Positions 7,250 through 16,232 of a stretch of 64,000 nt of DNA are shown one piece after another. The position numbers were made by a program, and so were the translations under genes. The first letter of the stretch is position 1. Each line of letters starts with the position of its first letter. The notes under the pieces were generated by a model, which saw only the letters and a program-made list of their open reading frames with translations, ran no database searches and had not been told where the DNA came from. The DNA comes from Pseudomonas sp. GD04019 (GTDB taxonomy: Bacteria > Pseudomonadota > Gammaproteobacteria > Pseudomonadales > Pseudomonadaceae), in contig NZ_JAOEEA010000004.1 of NCBI RefSeq assembly GCF_029837695.1, positions 248,001 to 312,000 on the forward strand, given 5' to 3'.

Positions 7250-9165
7250 AGCTGGTAGCGCAGCGCGAGGCTGGCCTGCAGGCGTTGGGCCTGGCGGAAG
7301 GACTCGCGCAGGATGCGTCGGTCCAGGTGGTTGAGGCTGTCCGGGTCGAGGCGGTTGGAAAAGCCCAGGCCCTGGGCCGCCTGCTGCTGGTGCAGTTGCA
7401 GGCGCATCTGCTGGATCAGCTGGTAGGCCTCCTCGTAGGCCGCGCCGTCCTGGGCGTCGATCACCCGCTGGCGCACCAGTTCGGCGAAGCGGCGCAGGGT
7501 GCTGCTCTCGCCGATGCCGTGGACCAGGGCCAGCAGGCGGGCGCCGTCGACGAAGGGCGTCAGGCCCTGCTTCTTGAGGTCGAGGGTGTCCTTGTCGGCG
7601 CCCTTGCGGGCCACCACGAAGTCGCGGAAGCGCCCCAGCGGCGGGCGATGGCGCAGGGCGTTGGCCGCCAGCTGGCGTTGGAACAGACTGTTGTCGGCGA
7701 CCTCGGCCAGCAGGTGCTGGCGCAGCTGCTCGCAGCCCTGCTCGGGGCCCCAGATCACCCGCAGGTCGAAATAGATGCTCGAACCCAGCAGGCTCTCCGG
7801 GGTGGCCTCACGGATGAAAGTGGAGAAGCGCCGCGTCCATTCCTCGCGCGACAGGCACAGCGCCGGATTGCCGGCCATGATGTTGCCGCGGCACAGGGCG
7901 AAGCCGCAGTCGGCGAGCAACTGGCTGATGCGTCGGGCGCGCGGCAGCAGGAGCTGGCGGATGCGCTCGGCATCGGCGCCGTCCTGGGCCTCGAAGAGGA
8001 TGCCGTTGTCCTGGTCGGTGTGCAGGGTCTGCTCGCGGCGGCCCTCGCTGCCGAAGCACAGCCAGCTGAACGGCACGCCGGGGTCGCCCATTTCCTCCAG
8101 CACCAGCTCGATCACCCGGCATACCGTGTGGTCGTTGAGCAGGGTCACCAGCTGGGTGATCTGGGTGGAGCTGGCGCCGTGGGCCAGCATGCGCTCGACC
8201 AGCAGGCGGATGTCGCCGCGCAGCGCCACCAGGGTCTCGATGCGCCCGGCATGGCGGATGGTGCGGGCCAGGTGGACCAGGTCGACGCGCTGCAGGGAAA
8301 ATAGGTCGCGCTCGGACACCACACCGACCAGGCGGCCGTCTTCCACCAGGCAGACATGGGCGATGTGCCGCTCGGTCATCGCCAGGGCAGCGTCGAAGGC
8401 GCTGGCGTCGGGCGACAGGTGGAACGGGCGCTGGGTCATCAGCGCACTGATCGGCTGCTCCAGCGATTCACCGTCGGCCACCACCCGGCGCAGGTCGCGC
8501 AGGGTGAAGATGCCGTTGGGCCGGGCGTGCTCATCGACGATGACGATGCTGCCGACGTGCTGCTCGTGCATGCGCCGCACCGCGTCGCGCAACGGCGTGT
8601 CGGCGCTGCAGGCCACCGGCTGCTGCGGCGCCAGCTCGCGCAGCGGAGTATCCAGCGAGTACTGGGCGCCGAGGTTCTCGGCGGCGCGCAGCTGCACCTG
8701 CTGGTTGACCTGGTCGAGCAGGCTGCTCACGCCGCGCAGGGCGAAGTCGCGGAACGGCGCGGACTGGGCGAACAGGCGGACGAAGGCATCCTTGGCCAGC
8801 AGCAGGCAGAAGCTGTCCTCGCCGGCCAAGTGCTCGGTGCGGGTGGCGCGCTCGCCGAGCAGGGCGGCCAGGGGGAAGCACTCGCCGCTGGCGATCTCGA
8901 AGGTGGTCTCGCTGCCGCGCCGGGCCGAGTGCGGCCGCTCGCCGACCACCTGGCCCTGCTTGACGATGTAGAAGTGCTGCACCGGCCCGTCGCCCGGCTT
9001 GATGATGCTCTCGCCGGCGGCATAGAAGCGCAGCTGGCAGTGCTCCACCAGGTAGGCCAGCTGGGCGCTGTCCATCTGATTGAACGGCGGGTACTTGCGC
9101 AGGAACTCCATGAGGCCGTGGATGTTCTGCAGCACGGCCATCTTGCCCGCAGAGGTGGAGGACAT
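7246..9165 (-). CDS. cNMP-binding / twin-CBS / DUF294 nucleotidyltransferase-like protein (639 aa)
   Basis: Domains in order: a cyclic-nucleotide-binding domain (~15-140, with AGESIIKPGDGP), two CBS motifs (~175-300, including VGSIVIVDEHARPNGIFTLRDL and VCLVEDGRLVGVVSERDL), then a DUF294 nucleotidyltransferase-like core (~330-470). The core has the metal-site-like FGSEGRREQTLHTDQDNGI, followed by a C-terminal DUF294 output region. The GSEGR...TDQDN signature resembles GlnD/GlnE-type transferases. It probably senses a nucleotide and modifies a partner; the target is unknown. GAGAG precedes the ATG. The exonuclease gene downstream is translationally coupled. Confidence 0.87.
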   Translation of the reverse strand: MSSTSAGKMAVLQNIHGLMEFLRKYPPFNQMDSAQLAYLVEHCQLRFYAAGESIIKPGDGPVQHFYIVKQGQVVGERPHSARRGSETTFEIASGECFPLAALLGERATRTEHLAGEDSFCLLLAKDAFVRLFAQSAPFRDFALRGVSSLLDQVNQQVQLRAAENLGAQYSLDTPLRELAPQQPVACSADTPLRDAVRRMHEQHVGSIVIVDEHARPNGIFTLRDLRRVVADGESLEQPISALMTQRPFHLSPDASAFDAALAMTERHIAHVCLVEDGRLVGVVSERDLFSLQRVDLVHLARTIRHAGRIETLVALRGDIRLLVERMLAHGASSTQITQLVTLLNDHTVCRVIELVLEEMGDPGVPFSWLCFGSEGRREQTLHTDQDNGILFEAQDGADAERIRQLLLPRARRISQLLADCGFALCRGNIMAGNPALCLSREEWTRRFSTFIREATPESLLGSSIYFDLRVIWGPEQGCEQLRQHLLAEVADNSLFQRQLAANALRHRPPLGRFRDFVVARKGADKDTLDLKKQGLTPFVDGARLLALVHGIGESSTLRRFAELVRQRVIDAQDGAAYEEAYQLIQQMRLQLHQQQAAQGLGFSNRLDPDSLNHLDRRILRESFRQAQRLQASLALRYQL

Positions 9166-9283
9166 GCGGAACTCTCGGTGTGGTTTGTGCCGATCATCGC
9201 GCCCACCCTAGGGTGCGGCCATTGGACCTAGGTCGCAGAGCCCCGATAATGACGTGCCTCATCTCCAGACTCAGGATTCCGTC

Positions 9284-10330
9284 ATGTCCGCGTCGCTCTG
9301 CACCCTGCTCGGTGTGTCTCACCCCATCATCCAGGCGCCCATGGTCGGCGTTTCCACGCCACAGCTGGCCGCCGCAGTGTCCGAGGCCGGAGGGCTGGGC
9401 TCGCTGGGCCTGGGCGCGAGCACGCCCGTACAGGCCCGCGAGTTGATCGCGCAGACTCGTACGCTGACCGACAAGCCGTTCAACCTCAACCTGTTCTGCC
9501 ATGCGCCAGCGGTGGCCGATGCCCCTCGCGAGCAGGCCTGGCTGGAGCGCCTGCGCCCGCTGTTCGCCGAGTTCGGCACCGAGCCGCCGGCGCAGCTGCG
9601 CGAAATCTACCGGAGTTTCCTGGCCGACCCTGACATGTTGGAAGTGTTGCTGGAGCTGCGCCCGGCGGTGGTCAGCTTCCACTTCGGCCTGCCGCCGCAA
9701 GCGTGGATCGAGCGCCTGAAGTTCGCCGACATCCGCCTGCTGGCCTGCGTGACCACCCCCGAGGAGGCCCGCCTGGCCGAGGCTGCTGGTGTGGATGCGC
9801 TGGTGGCGCAGGGCATCGAGGCCGGTGGCCATCGCGGCGTGTTCGCGCCGGAATGGGGTGATGCCGGCCTCGGCACCCTGGCGCTGGTGCGGCTGCTGGC
9901 GCAGCAGTCGCGCCTGCCGATCATCGCCGCCGGCGGCATCATGGATGGCGCCGGCATCAACGCCGCGCTGGCGCTGGGCGCGGCCGGGGTCCAACTGGGC
10001 ACGGCCTTCGTGCTCTGCCCCGAGTCTGCCGCCAACGCCGCCTACCGGGCGGCGCTGAAAGGCGAGAAGGCCGCGCGCACCGAGATCACCGCCAATATCT
10101 CCGGCCGCCCGGCCCGCGGCCTGCCCAATCGCCTGTACGGCGACCTGGGCGCGGCGTTACCTGACTATCCGATCTGCTACGACGCCGCCAAGGCCCTGCA
10201 TGCCGCCGCCAGTGCCCAGGGCAACCACGACTTCGCCGCCCAGTGGGCCGGCCAGGGTGCTCCACTGGCTCGCGAGCTGCCGGCAGCCGAGTTGGTGGCG
10301 ACGCTGGTGAAGGAGATGCAGCAGGCATGA
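9284..10330 (+). CDS. Nitronate monooxygenase (348 aa)
   Basis: An FMN-dependent TIM-barrel enzyme of the 2-nitropropane dioxygenase/nitronate monooxygenase family. Visible family motifs are [22 protein letters not shown] near the N-terminus, [13 protein letters not shown] (flavin/catalytic-histidine loop), [12 protein letters not shown], and [14 protein letters not shown] for the phosphate-binding region. It would oxidise alkyl nitronates such as propionate-3-nitronate. The start at 9284 follows CAGGA; an upstream in-frame ATG (9254) has no site. It is a single-gene unit closed by a bidirectional terminator. Confidence 0.9.
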   Translation: MSASLCTLLGVSHPIIQAPMVGVSTPQLAAAVSEAGGLGSLGLGASTPVQARELIAQTRTLTDKPFNLNLFCHAPAVADAPREQAWLERLRPLFAEFGTEPPAQLREIYRSFLADPDMLEVLLELRPAVVSFHFGLPPQAWIERLKFADIRLLACVTTPEEARLAEAAGVDALVAQGIEAGGHRGVFAPEWGDAGLGTLALVRLLAQQSRLPIIAAGGIMDGAGINAALALGAAGVQLGTAFVLCPESAANAAYRAALKGEKAARTEITANISGRPARGLPNRLYGDLGAALPDYPICYDAAKALHAAASAQGNHDFAAQWAGQGAPLARELPAAELVATLVKEMQQA

Positions 10331-10364
10331 AAAAAGGCCGGTGGGTCGCCCCGCCGGCCTTTTC
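10331..10364. terminator. Bidirectional Rho-independent terminator
   Basis: AAAAGGCCGG and CCGGCCTTTT arms flank a 12-nt loop, with A and T tracts on the two sides. It can end both the plus-strand nitronate monooxygenase and the minus-strand PstS-like gene. Confidence 0.85.
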
Positions 10365-10382
10365 TATCGCGCTACCCCGTAA

Positions 10383-10787
10383 TCAGGGCAGGGTGAACAG
10401 CACCTTGACCTTGTCGGTCACCGCGGCCTTGTCCACGTAGCCGATGGCATCGGCTTCGGCGGACACCTTGGCGACCACATCGGCATCGCCGGCCACGCTC
10501 GGCAGCGGCTGGCCCTTGCCGGTGAACACCAGGCCGGACCAGTAGGACTTCAGCTGGGCTTCGTTCTTGTTGGTGACCGCGGTGTAGAACTTCTCCTTGG
10601 TCGGGTTCCAGTCTTTCTGGTCGACGCCTTTCAGCGACTTGTTCTTGCCCAGGAAGATGTTGGCCACGTCGGACTGCGACGGTGCGGCGGACGCACCGGC
10701 ATTGACGATCACGGCGACCTCGGCCTGGGCCAGGGCGGCAACGCCCAGGCTGGCGGCGGCGAGGAGGATGCGAATGGACTGCTTCAT
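10383..10787 (-). CDS. PstS-like periplasmic protein (134 aa)
   Basis: It begins with a Sec signal peptide (MKQSIRILLAAASLGVAALAQA) followed by a single small PBP-like lobe with VAVIVNAGASAAPSQSDVANIFLGK. The latter is typical of short phosphate-ABC-transporter substrate-binding-like proteins. At 134 residues it is about half a true PstS. The start at 10787 is set by GAGGAG spaced 7 nt; the ATG two codons upstream would be too close. It lies 11 bp downstream of the porin, with no transporter genes nearby, so it may be an accessory or sensing protein rather than part of a Pst system. Confidence 0.8.
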   Translation of the reverse strand: MKQSIRILLAAASLGVAALAQAEVAVIVNAGASAAPSQSDVANIFLGKNKSLKGVDQKDWNPTKEKFYTAVTNKNEAQLKSYWSGLVFTGKGQPLPSVAGDADVVAKVSAEADAIGYVDKAAVTDKVKVLFTLP

Positions 10788-10798
10788 ATGCATGCTCC

Positions 10799-11956
10799 TC
10801 AGAAGACGAAGTCGACGCCGGCGCTGATGATGTCGCCGTCGTAGTTGCGCGCCGGCACGCCGAGCAGGCCGTTGGTGCGGTCGTTGACGGTGTTGTCGTA
10901 CAGCTCCTGGGAGTTGCGCACGAACACGCCGTCGTAGCCACCCTTGGTGTCCACGCGCTTGTACTCGCCCTTCAGCACCACGGTCGGCAGGATGTTGTAG
11001 TTCAGGCCGAGGGTCCAGGAGCTCTGGCGGCCTTCGTCCTCATCCAGCTGGGCGTAGGTGACATGGCCCAGGAAGTCGCCGAAGCGGCGGCCGCCCATCA
11101 GGTAGAACGAGTCGGTACTGTGGGTGTTGTCGTTCTCGATCACGCGGCTGGTCCACTCGTTGGCGGTCAGCCAGGTACCGTTGTCGTACTGGTAGCCGAT
11201 GGAGGTGAATTTGCCCTTGTCCTTATCCAGCGACAGCAGGGTGGCCGAGCTCGGGTTGCCGAGGATGTCGGTGAAGCTGCCGGCGATCTCGGTCTCGATA
11301 TCGGCCTCGACGTAGCCGATGCGGAAGGTGCCGAAGTCGTTGGTGGCCAGGCTCACGCTGGAACCGAAGACGTTGTCGTAGTCGATGTCGAACTCTTCGT
11401 CGTACAGGTAGTAGTCACGGTTCTTGGCGACGCCGCCGGCGACCTGGAACGACAGGGTGGCGAAGGACAGCGGCAGGTTGTAGACCAGGTCGGCGCCTTC
11501 GTAGTTGGACAGCTGGACCTGGCTGTAGACCTCGTCCGGCAGACGCAGCCAGGGGTAGCTGAAGCCCACGTCGATGCTCTCGGAGTACATGTACACCGGG
11601 GTGCGCAGGCGACCGAAGCGCATCATCAGGTTGTCGGTGCTCTGCCAGGACAGGTACGCCCACTCCAGGTTGGCCTTCCACTCATCGCTATAGGCCTTGG
11701 CGGTGGTCTGCAGGGTCAGGCCGACGGTGTCGGTGACGCCGTAGGTCAGCTGGGCGCCGAACTTGCTCAGCTGGTCGCCGCGCCAGGAATCGTTGGTCTG
11801 GCCGGAAAGACCGTAGCCGCGGCCGTCGTCTTCGCCACCCAGGTGGGTGATGCCGACGGTGCCGAAACCGTTGATGAGGGCTTCGCCTTGCTCCAGCGCG
11901 AACGCCGGGGTGCTGGCCAGGCAGATCGCCATACCGAGGACACGAACATTGGTCAT
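10799..11956 (-). CDS. Outer-membrane porin-like protein (385 aa)
   Basis: A signal peptide (~22 residues, cleaved after STPAFA) is followed by a glycine- and aromatic-rich beta-barrel sequence ending in ISAGVDFVF, the C-terminal phenylalanine recognised by the BAM machinery. The pattern of alternating strands resembles an OprO/OprP- or DcaP-like barrel, but I cannot name the substrate. The ATG at 11956 has GGAG 9 nt upstream; the first in-frame ATG (11971) overlaps that site. The next gene downstream is the PstS-like protein (11 bp gap), pointing to a shared role, perhaps uptake of a small anion. Confidence 0.8.
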   Translation of the reverse strand: MTNVRVLGMAICLASTPAFALEQGEALINGFGTVGITHLGGEDDGRGYGLSGQTNDSWRGDQLSKFGAQLTYGVTDTVGLTLQTTAKAYSDEWKANLEWAYLSWQSTDNLMMRFGRLRTPVYMYSESIDVGFSYPWLRLPDEVYSQVQLSNYEGADLVYNLPLSFATLSFQVAGGVAKNRDYYLYDEEFDIDYDNVFGSSVSLATNDFGTFRIGYVEADIETEIAGSFTDILGNPSSATLLSLDKDKGKFTSIGYQYDNGTWLTANEWTSRVIENDNTHSTDSFYLMGGRRFGDFLGHVTYAQLDEDEGRQSSWTLGLNYNILPTVVLKGEYKRVDTKGGYDGVFVRNSQELYDNTVNDRTNGLLGVPARNYDGDIISAGVDFVF

Positions 11957-11979
11957 GCGGTGATGCTCCATTGAATGGG

Positions 11980-13602
11980 TTAAACGCGGAATTGGGCCGT
12001 TGCCGCGCGCAGGTGGTCTCCTGTGCTGACCAGCTGCTCGCCTAGGCGTGCGGTGGCGTCGGCCCCGTGGGCGGTTGCTTGGGCATCCTGCTGCAACACT
12101 TGGGTCTCTTGTTGGATGGAACTGGACAGGCCGATCTGCTCCTGGGTGAGCTGAGCGATGCCGGCGTTCAATTGGTCGATCTGGCCCACCGCCACGGCGA
12201 TGGACTCGAGCATGCGGGTGGCTTCCACCGAACGCTCGATGCTGTTCTGCGCCTTCTCGCCGTTGGCGGTCATGACGTTGAGCACGCCGTTGGCGCTGTT
12301 CTGCAGGCGCTGGATGATCTGCTGGATCTCGGCGGTGGAGGCGGCGGTCTTCTGCGCCAGGTTGCGCACCTCGTCGGCGACCACGGCGAAGCCACGGCCC
12401 TGTTCGCCGGCTCGGGCGGCTTCGATCGCGGCGTTGAGCGCCAGCAGGTTGGTCTGCTCGGCGATGCTGCGGATCACGGTGAGTACCGAGCCCACCTGCT
12501 GGGTCTCTTCCTCCAGTTGCTCCATGGCCTGGACCGCGCCCATCACGCTGCTACCCAGGTCGCTGATGCTGCTGGACAGGCTGCCGATGCTGGCGCGCGC
12601 GGTGTCGGCCTGGCGCGAGGCGGCGCCGGCACCCTCGGAGGCCTGCTGCGAACGCTGCGCCACTTCCTGGATGCTGCTGGTCATGGTCTGGATATCACGG
12701 CCGATCGAATCGGTATGACCCTGCTGCGAGCGGGCGTTCTGGGTGGCGTCCTGGGTCAGGCGATAGAGTTCCTGGGACATCTGCCCCAGCGGGCTGGCGG
12801 CGTCGATGGTCTGGCGGATGGTGCCCTGCAGCTTGTCGAGGAAGCCGTTGAACAGCTGGATCATCTCGCCGATCTCGTCGCGCGAGTCGACGTTGACCCG
12901 GCGGGTCAGGTCGCCATCGCCACGGGCAATGGCTTTCAGCGAATCGATCACGCCGTGCACGTTGCCCATGATGCCGCGGATGATCACCCAGGCGCCGAGG
13001 CCGACCAGGGCCACCAGCAGGGCGGTGAGGATGAAGCCGACGCGGGTGGTCTCGGCGTTGTCGGTGCGGGCCTGGCCCAGGGTGCTCTGGAAGTCCTCGT
13101 AGGCATGGGCGCGGAAGGTTTCGCCGAGCTTCTGCGCGGCGGCCAGGTCGCTGGCCATGCGGTCCAGGTTGGGGCGCAGGTCTTCGAAACCGGCGCTGCC
13201 CTTGATCAGCTGTTCGGAGGAGGACAGGGCATTGTCGGCGTAGCGGCCGATGGCCTGGCGCCAGGCATCCAGCTCACCGGCGCGCTCGCTGTTGGCGCCG
13301 GTCAGTGGCTGCAAGGCCTGCTGCAGTTTGGCGATCTCGGCCAGCACCTGGCGTGCTTCGTCCAGGGTCGACAGCTCGCCGGCGGCGACGGCGCTGTTGA
13401 GCAGGCCGGGCAGGCGGGAGAACTGGAAATTCACCGCATCGGCCTTTTCCAGGGTGGGGAAACTGTGGGTCTCCAGGGTGTCCAGGCGGGCATCGTTGGC
13501 CGATAGCTGCATCGAGGTATAGCCCACGAACAGCAGCAGGCCGAGCAGGGCAACGGCGGGCAGCAGCGACAACTTCAGGGTTAGCGACAGATTCTTCAGC
13601 AT
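11980..13602 (-). CDS. Methyl-accepting chemotaxis protein (540 aa)
   Basis: Architecture: TM1 (~10-30), a helical periplasmic sensor (~35-190, four-helix-bundle type), TM2 (~190-212), a HAMP linker around [12 protein letters not shown], and a long cytoplasmic signalling hairpin. The tip sequence [36 protein letters not shown] is diagnostic. No C-terminal CheR/CheB pentapeptide is present. The ATG at 13602 ([10 protein letters not shown]) is preferred over the frame's earlier ATG at 13674, which adds a non-membrane leader. It lies 23 bp upstream of the porin on the same strand, so co-transcription and sensing of the porin's substrate are possible. Confidence 0.9.
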   Translation of the reverse strand: MLKNLSLTLKLSLLPAVALLGLLLFVGYTSMQLSANDARLDTLETHSFPTLEKADAVNFQFSRLPGLLNSAVAAGELSTLDEARQVLAEIAKLQQALQPLTGANSERAGELDAWRQAIGRYADNALSSSEQLIKGSAGFEDLRPNLDRMASDLAAAQKLGETFRAHAYEDFQSTLGQARTDNAETTRVGFILTALLVALVGLGAWVIIRGIMGNVHGVIDSLKAIARGDGDLTRRVNVDSRDEIGEMIQLFNGFLDKLQGTIRQTIDAASPLGQMSQELYRLTQDATQNARSQQGHTDSIGRDIQTMTSSIQEVAQRSQQASEGAGAASRQADTARASIGSLSSSISDLGSSVMGAVQAMEQLEEETQQVGSVLTVIRSIAEQTNLLALNAAIEAARAGEQGRGFAVVADEVRNLAQKTAASTAEIQQIIQRLQNSANGVLNVMTANGEKAQNSIERSVEATRMLESIAVAVGQIDQLNAGIAQLTQEQIGLSSSIQQETQVLQQDAQATAHGADATARLGEQLVSTGDHLRAATAQFRV

Positions 13603-13842
13603 GGCAGGTACCCAAATCGGGGGCGCAGAGTGTACAGAAAGCCGATTGGTGGCTAAAGGCCACTGGTCGGTCATCCTGTGACCATAGGTGATGCTTATGT
13701 GTGGTTATTGCTATGTCGGCCGTCCCTCTTCTTTCTATAGCTGCAAAATGCCGGTTGCGCCTGGGACCATCGGTCGCAGGGGGCTCTGGCGGCTCCTCCC
13801 GGCACTCGCCTAGACTCAGCGCATAACTACAAGGAGCCTCCG

Positions 13843-15522
13843 ATGCGCGCTGCGATATTGCTCGGCCTGGTGCTGAGCGCGGCCACGCATGCTGCCGACC
13901 CCCTGCAGGAGGCCATGGCCGAGCTGCAGCCCAGTTCATTGAGTGCCGCCGAGCAGCGCGCCGAGCTGGCCTGGTTCGCCCAGGCCGGCAAGCCGTTCGC
14001 CGGCACTCAGGTGCGGGTGATCGCCGAGCGCATCGACACCCACTGGTACGAGACCAACGTGCTGGCGCCGTTGTTCACTCGGCTTACCGGTATTCGCGTG
14101 ATCCACGAGATCAGCGGCGAAGACGACGTGGTCAACAAGCTGCGCACCCAGCAGGAGACCGGTCTGCCGCTGTACGACGCCTATGTCAGTGACAGCGACC
14201 TGCTCGGCCAGCACTTCCGCGACGGCCAGGTGCTGGTGCTGTCCGACTTCATGGCCGGCGAGGGCGCCAGCGTGACCTTGCCGACCCTCGATCTGGGCGA
14301 CTTCATCGGGCTGTCCTTCGTCACCGCCCCCGACGGCAGGCTGTACCAGTTGCCCGACCAGCAGTTCGCCAACCTCTACTGGTACCGCCGCGACTGGTTC
14401 GAGCGCCCGGAGTTGCGCAAGGCCTTCCGCCAGCGCTACGGCTACGAACTGGATGTGCCGCAGAACTGGTCGGCCTACGAGGACATCGCCGCCTTCTTCA
14501 CCGAGCAGGTCGGCGAACTCGACGGCCAGCGCGTCTACGGCCACATGGACTACGGCGGCTTCGATCCCTCCATCGGCTGGCGCCTGTCCGACGCCTGGCT
14601 GGGCATGGCCGGGGTGGCCGACCTGGGCCTGCCCAACGGCTTGCCGGTGGACGACTGGGGCATCCGCGTCGAGGGTTGTCGCCCGGCGGGCGCCAGCGTC
14701 GCCCGCGGCGGCGCGCTGGACAGCCCGGCGGCGGTCTACGCCATCCAGCAGTACGTCGACTGGCTGCAGCGCTACGCGCCGCCCGAGGCGCAGCAGATGA
14801 GCTTCAACCAGGCCGGCAACGTCGCCGCCCGCGGCCTGGTGGCCCAGCAGATCTTCTGGTACACCGCCTTTACCGCCGACTACACCAAGCTCGGCAGCCC
14901 GGTGGTGGACGCCGAGGGCAAGCCCAAGTGGCGGGTGGCGCCGTCGCCGCGCGGCGCCTACTGGCGCGATGGCATGAAGTCCGGCTACCAGGACGTCGGC
15001 GCCTGGACCCTGCTCAAGGCCACGCCGCTGCGCCAGCGCCAGGCGGCCTGGCTGTACGCCCAGTTCGTTACCGCCAAGAGCGTGTCGCTGCGCAAGACCC
15101 TGGTCGGCCTGACCCCGATCCGCCGCTCCGATCTCGATTCGCCGGCCCTGCTGGCCGAGGCACCGCGCCTGGGCGGACTGGTGGAGTTCTACCGCAGCCG
15201 CGCGGCGCGGCGCTGGACGCCCACCGGCGCCAACGTGCCGGACTACAGCGGCATGGCCAGCCTGTGGTGGCGCCAGCTGCACCCGGCTGTGTCGGGCAAG
15301 CTCAGCGCGGCCCAGGCCCTGGGCAATCTGGCCCTGGCCTTCGACCGTCACTTGCAGGTCGTCGGCCAGCGCCAGCAACACGCCTGCGCGCCTGCGTTGA
15401 ATCCCGCGCGCCCACCCGGCGAGTGGCTGGGCAAGCCAGGCGCGCCCTGGCCGCGCCTGGACAACGAACGCCCGCCCGGGCGCACCCTGCCGTACGAGGA
15501 GGCCCTGCGTGCGTGGGATTAG
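13843..15522 (+). CDS. Extracellular solute-binding protein, family 1-like (559 aa)
   Basis: A signal peptide (MRAAILLGLVLSAATHA) precedes a two-lobed family-1 binding protein with ISGEDDVVNKLRTQQETGLPLYDAYVSDSDLLG near the hinge. The length of ~560 residues is close to the large glycerol-type binding proteins rather than the ~430-residue sugar binders. No permease or ATPase gene is adjacent. AAGGAGCCTCCG precedes the ATG. Its 3' end overlaps the next solute-binding gene by 14 bp, so the two form a unit. It may serve a transporter encoded elsewhere or feed a signalling system. Confidence 0.82.
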   Translation: MRAAILLGLVLSAATHAADPLQEAMAELQPSSLSAAEQRAELAWFAQAGKPFAGTQVRVIAERIDTHWYETNVLAPLFTRLTGIRVIHEISGEDDVVNKLRTQQETGLPLYDAYVSDSDLLGQHFRDGQVLVLSDFMAGEGASVTLPTLDLGDFIGLSFVTAPDGRLYQLPDQQFANLYWYRRDWFERPELRKAFRQRYGYELDVPQNWSAYEDIAAFFTEQVGELDGQRVYGHMDYGGFDPSIGWRLSDAWLGMAGVADLGLPNGLPVDDWGIRVEGCRPAGASVARGGALDSPAAVYAIQQYVDWLQRYAPPEAQQMSFNQAGNVAARGLVAQQIFWYTAFTADYTKLGSPVVDAEGKPKWRVAPSPRGAYWRDGMKSGYQDVGAWTLLKATPLRQRQAAWLYAQFVTAKSVSLRKTLVGLTPIRRSDLDSPALLAEAPRLGGLVEFYRSRAARRWTPTGANVPDYSGMASLWWRQLHPAVSGKLSAAQALGNLALAFDRHLQVVGQRQQHACAPALNPARPPGEWLGKPGAPWPRLDNERPPGRTLPYEEALRAWD

Positions 15523-16219
15523 CCTGCTGTTGCTGAGCCTGCTCAGCCTGCCGCTGGCCGCCGCCGAGCTGCAGCTGTTCGCCTGGGAGCGCGCGCCGCT
15601 GGTACAGCAGCGCCCGGATGGCAGCGCCAGCGGCCTGGTACCGGAGCTGACCGCCGAGCTGTTCCGCCGTGCCGACATCGCCTATCGACTGAGCTTCATG
15701 CCGCTGCAGCGCGCCCTGCACCAGGTGCAGCAGCAGGAGCGCAGCTGCGTGCTGCTGGTGGAGCGCCAGCAGGAGCGCGAGCCCTACTTCGCCTGGGTCG
15801 GCCCGCTGCTGGTGTCGCGCCTGGGGTTGTACGCCAAGGCTGACGACAACCTGCAGCTGAGCAGTCTGGAGCAGGTCCGCGGCCTGCGCGTGCTCAGTCA
15901 CCAGGGCTCCGGCGCTGGCGAGTACCTGCAGAGCATCGGCGTGGCAGTGATCTACTCGAACAAGGAGTCGCTCAACCTGAGCATGCTGCAGCGCAGCCGC
16001 GCACGCCTGTGGGCGACCAGCTCGGCGGTGGTCGACTCGCTCTCGGCCAGCCCGCGCCCGCGCGAGGTGCTGCCGTTCCTGACCCTGATGGAAGACATCG
16101 CCTGCCACCCGCGCATGGACCCCGGCGAGTTGCAGCGCCTGCAGGACAACCTGCGGCAGATGTACCGCGAGGGCTGGGTGCAGGCGCTGTACCGCAAGCA
16201 CGGCCTGGAACTGCACTGA
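15509..16219 (+). CDS. Amino-acid-type solute-binding protein (SBP_bac_3-like, 236 aa)
   Basis: It starts with GTG after a strong GAGGAG, 6 nt away. A signal peptide (SLLLLSLLSLPLAAAE) leads into a family-3-type binding fold: LVPELTAELFRRADIAYRLSFMPLQRALHQVQ, then GLRVLSHQGSGAGEYL at the second lobe. Proteins of this class lacking a cognate transporter are common in pseudomonads and often have sensory roles. It overlaps the family-1-like gene by 14 bp and converges on the DUF2817 gene. Confidence 0.8.
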   Translation: MRGISLLLLSLLSLPLAAAELQLFAWERAPLVQQRPDGSASGLVPELTAELFRRADIAYRLSFMPLQRALHQVQQQERSCVLLVERQQEREPYFAWVGPLLVSRLGLYAKADDNLQLSSLEQVRGLRVLSHQGSGAGEYLQSIGVAVIYSNKESLNLSMLQRSRARLWATSSAVVDSLSASPRPREVLPFLTLMEDIACHPRMDPGELQRLQDNLRQMYREGWVQALYRKHGLELH

Positions 16220-16232
16220 GGCCCGCGCTGCC

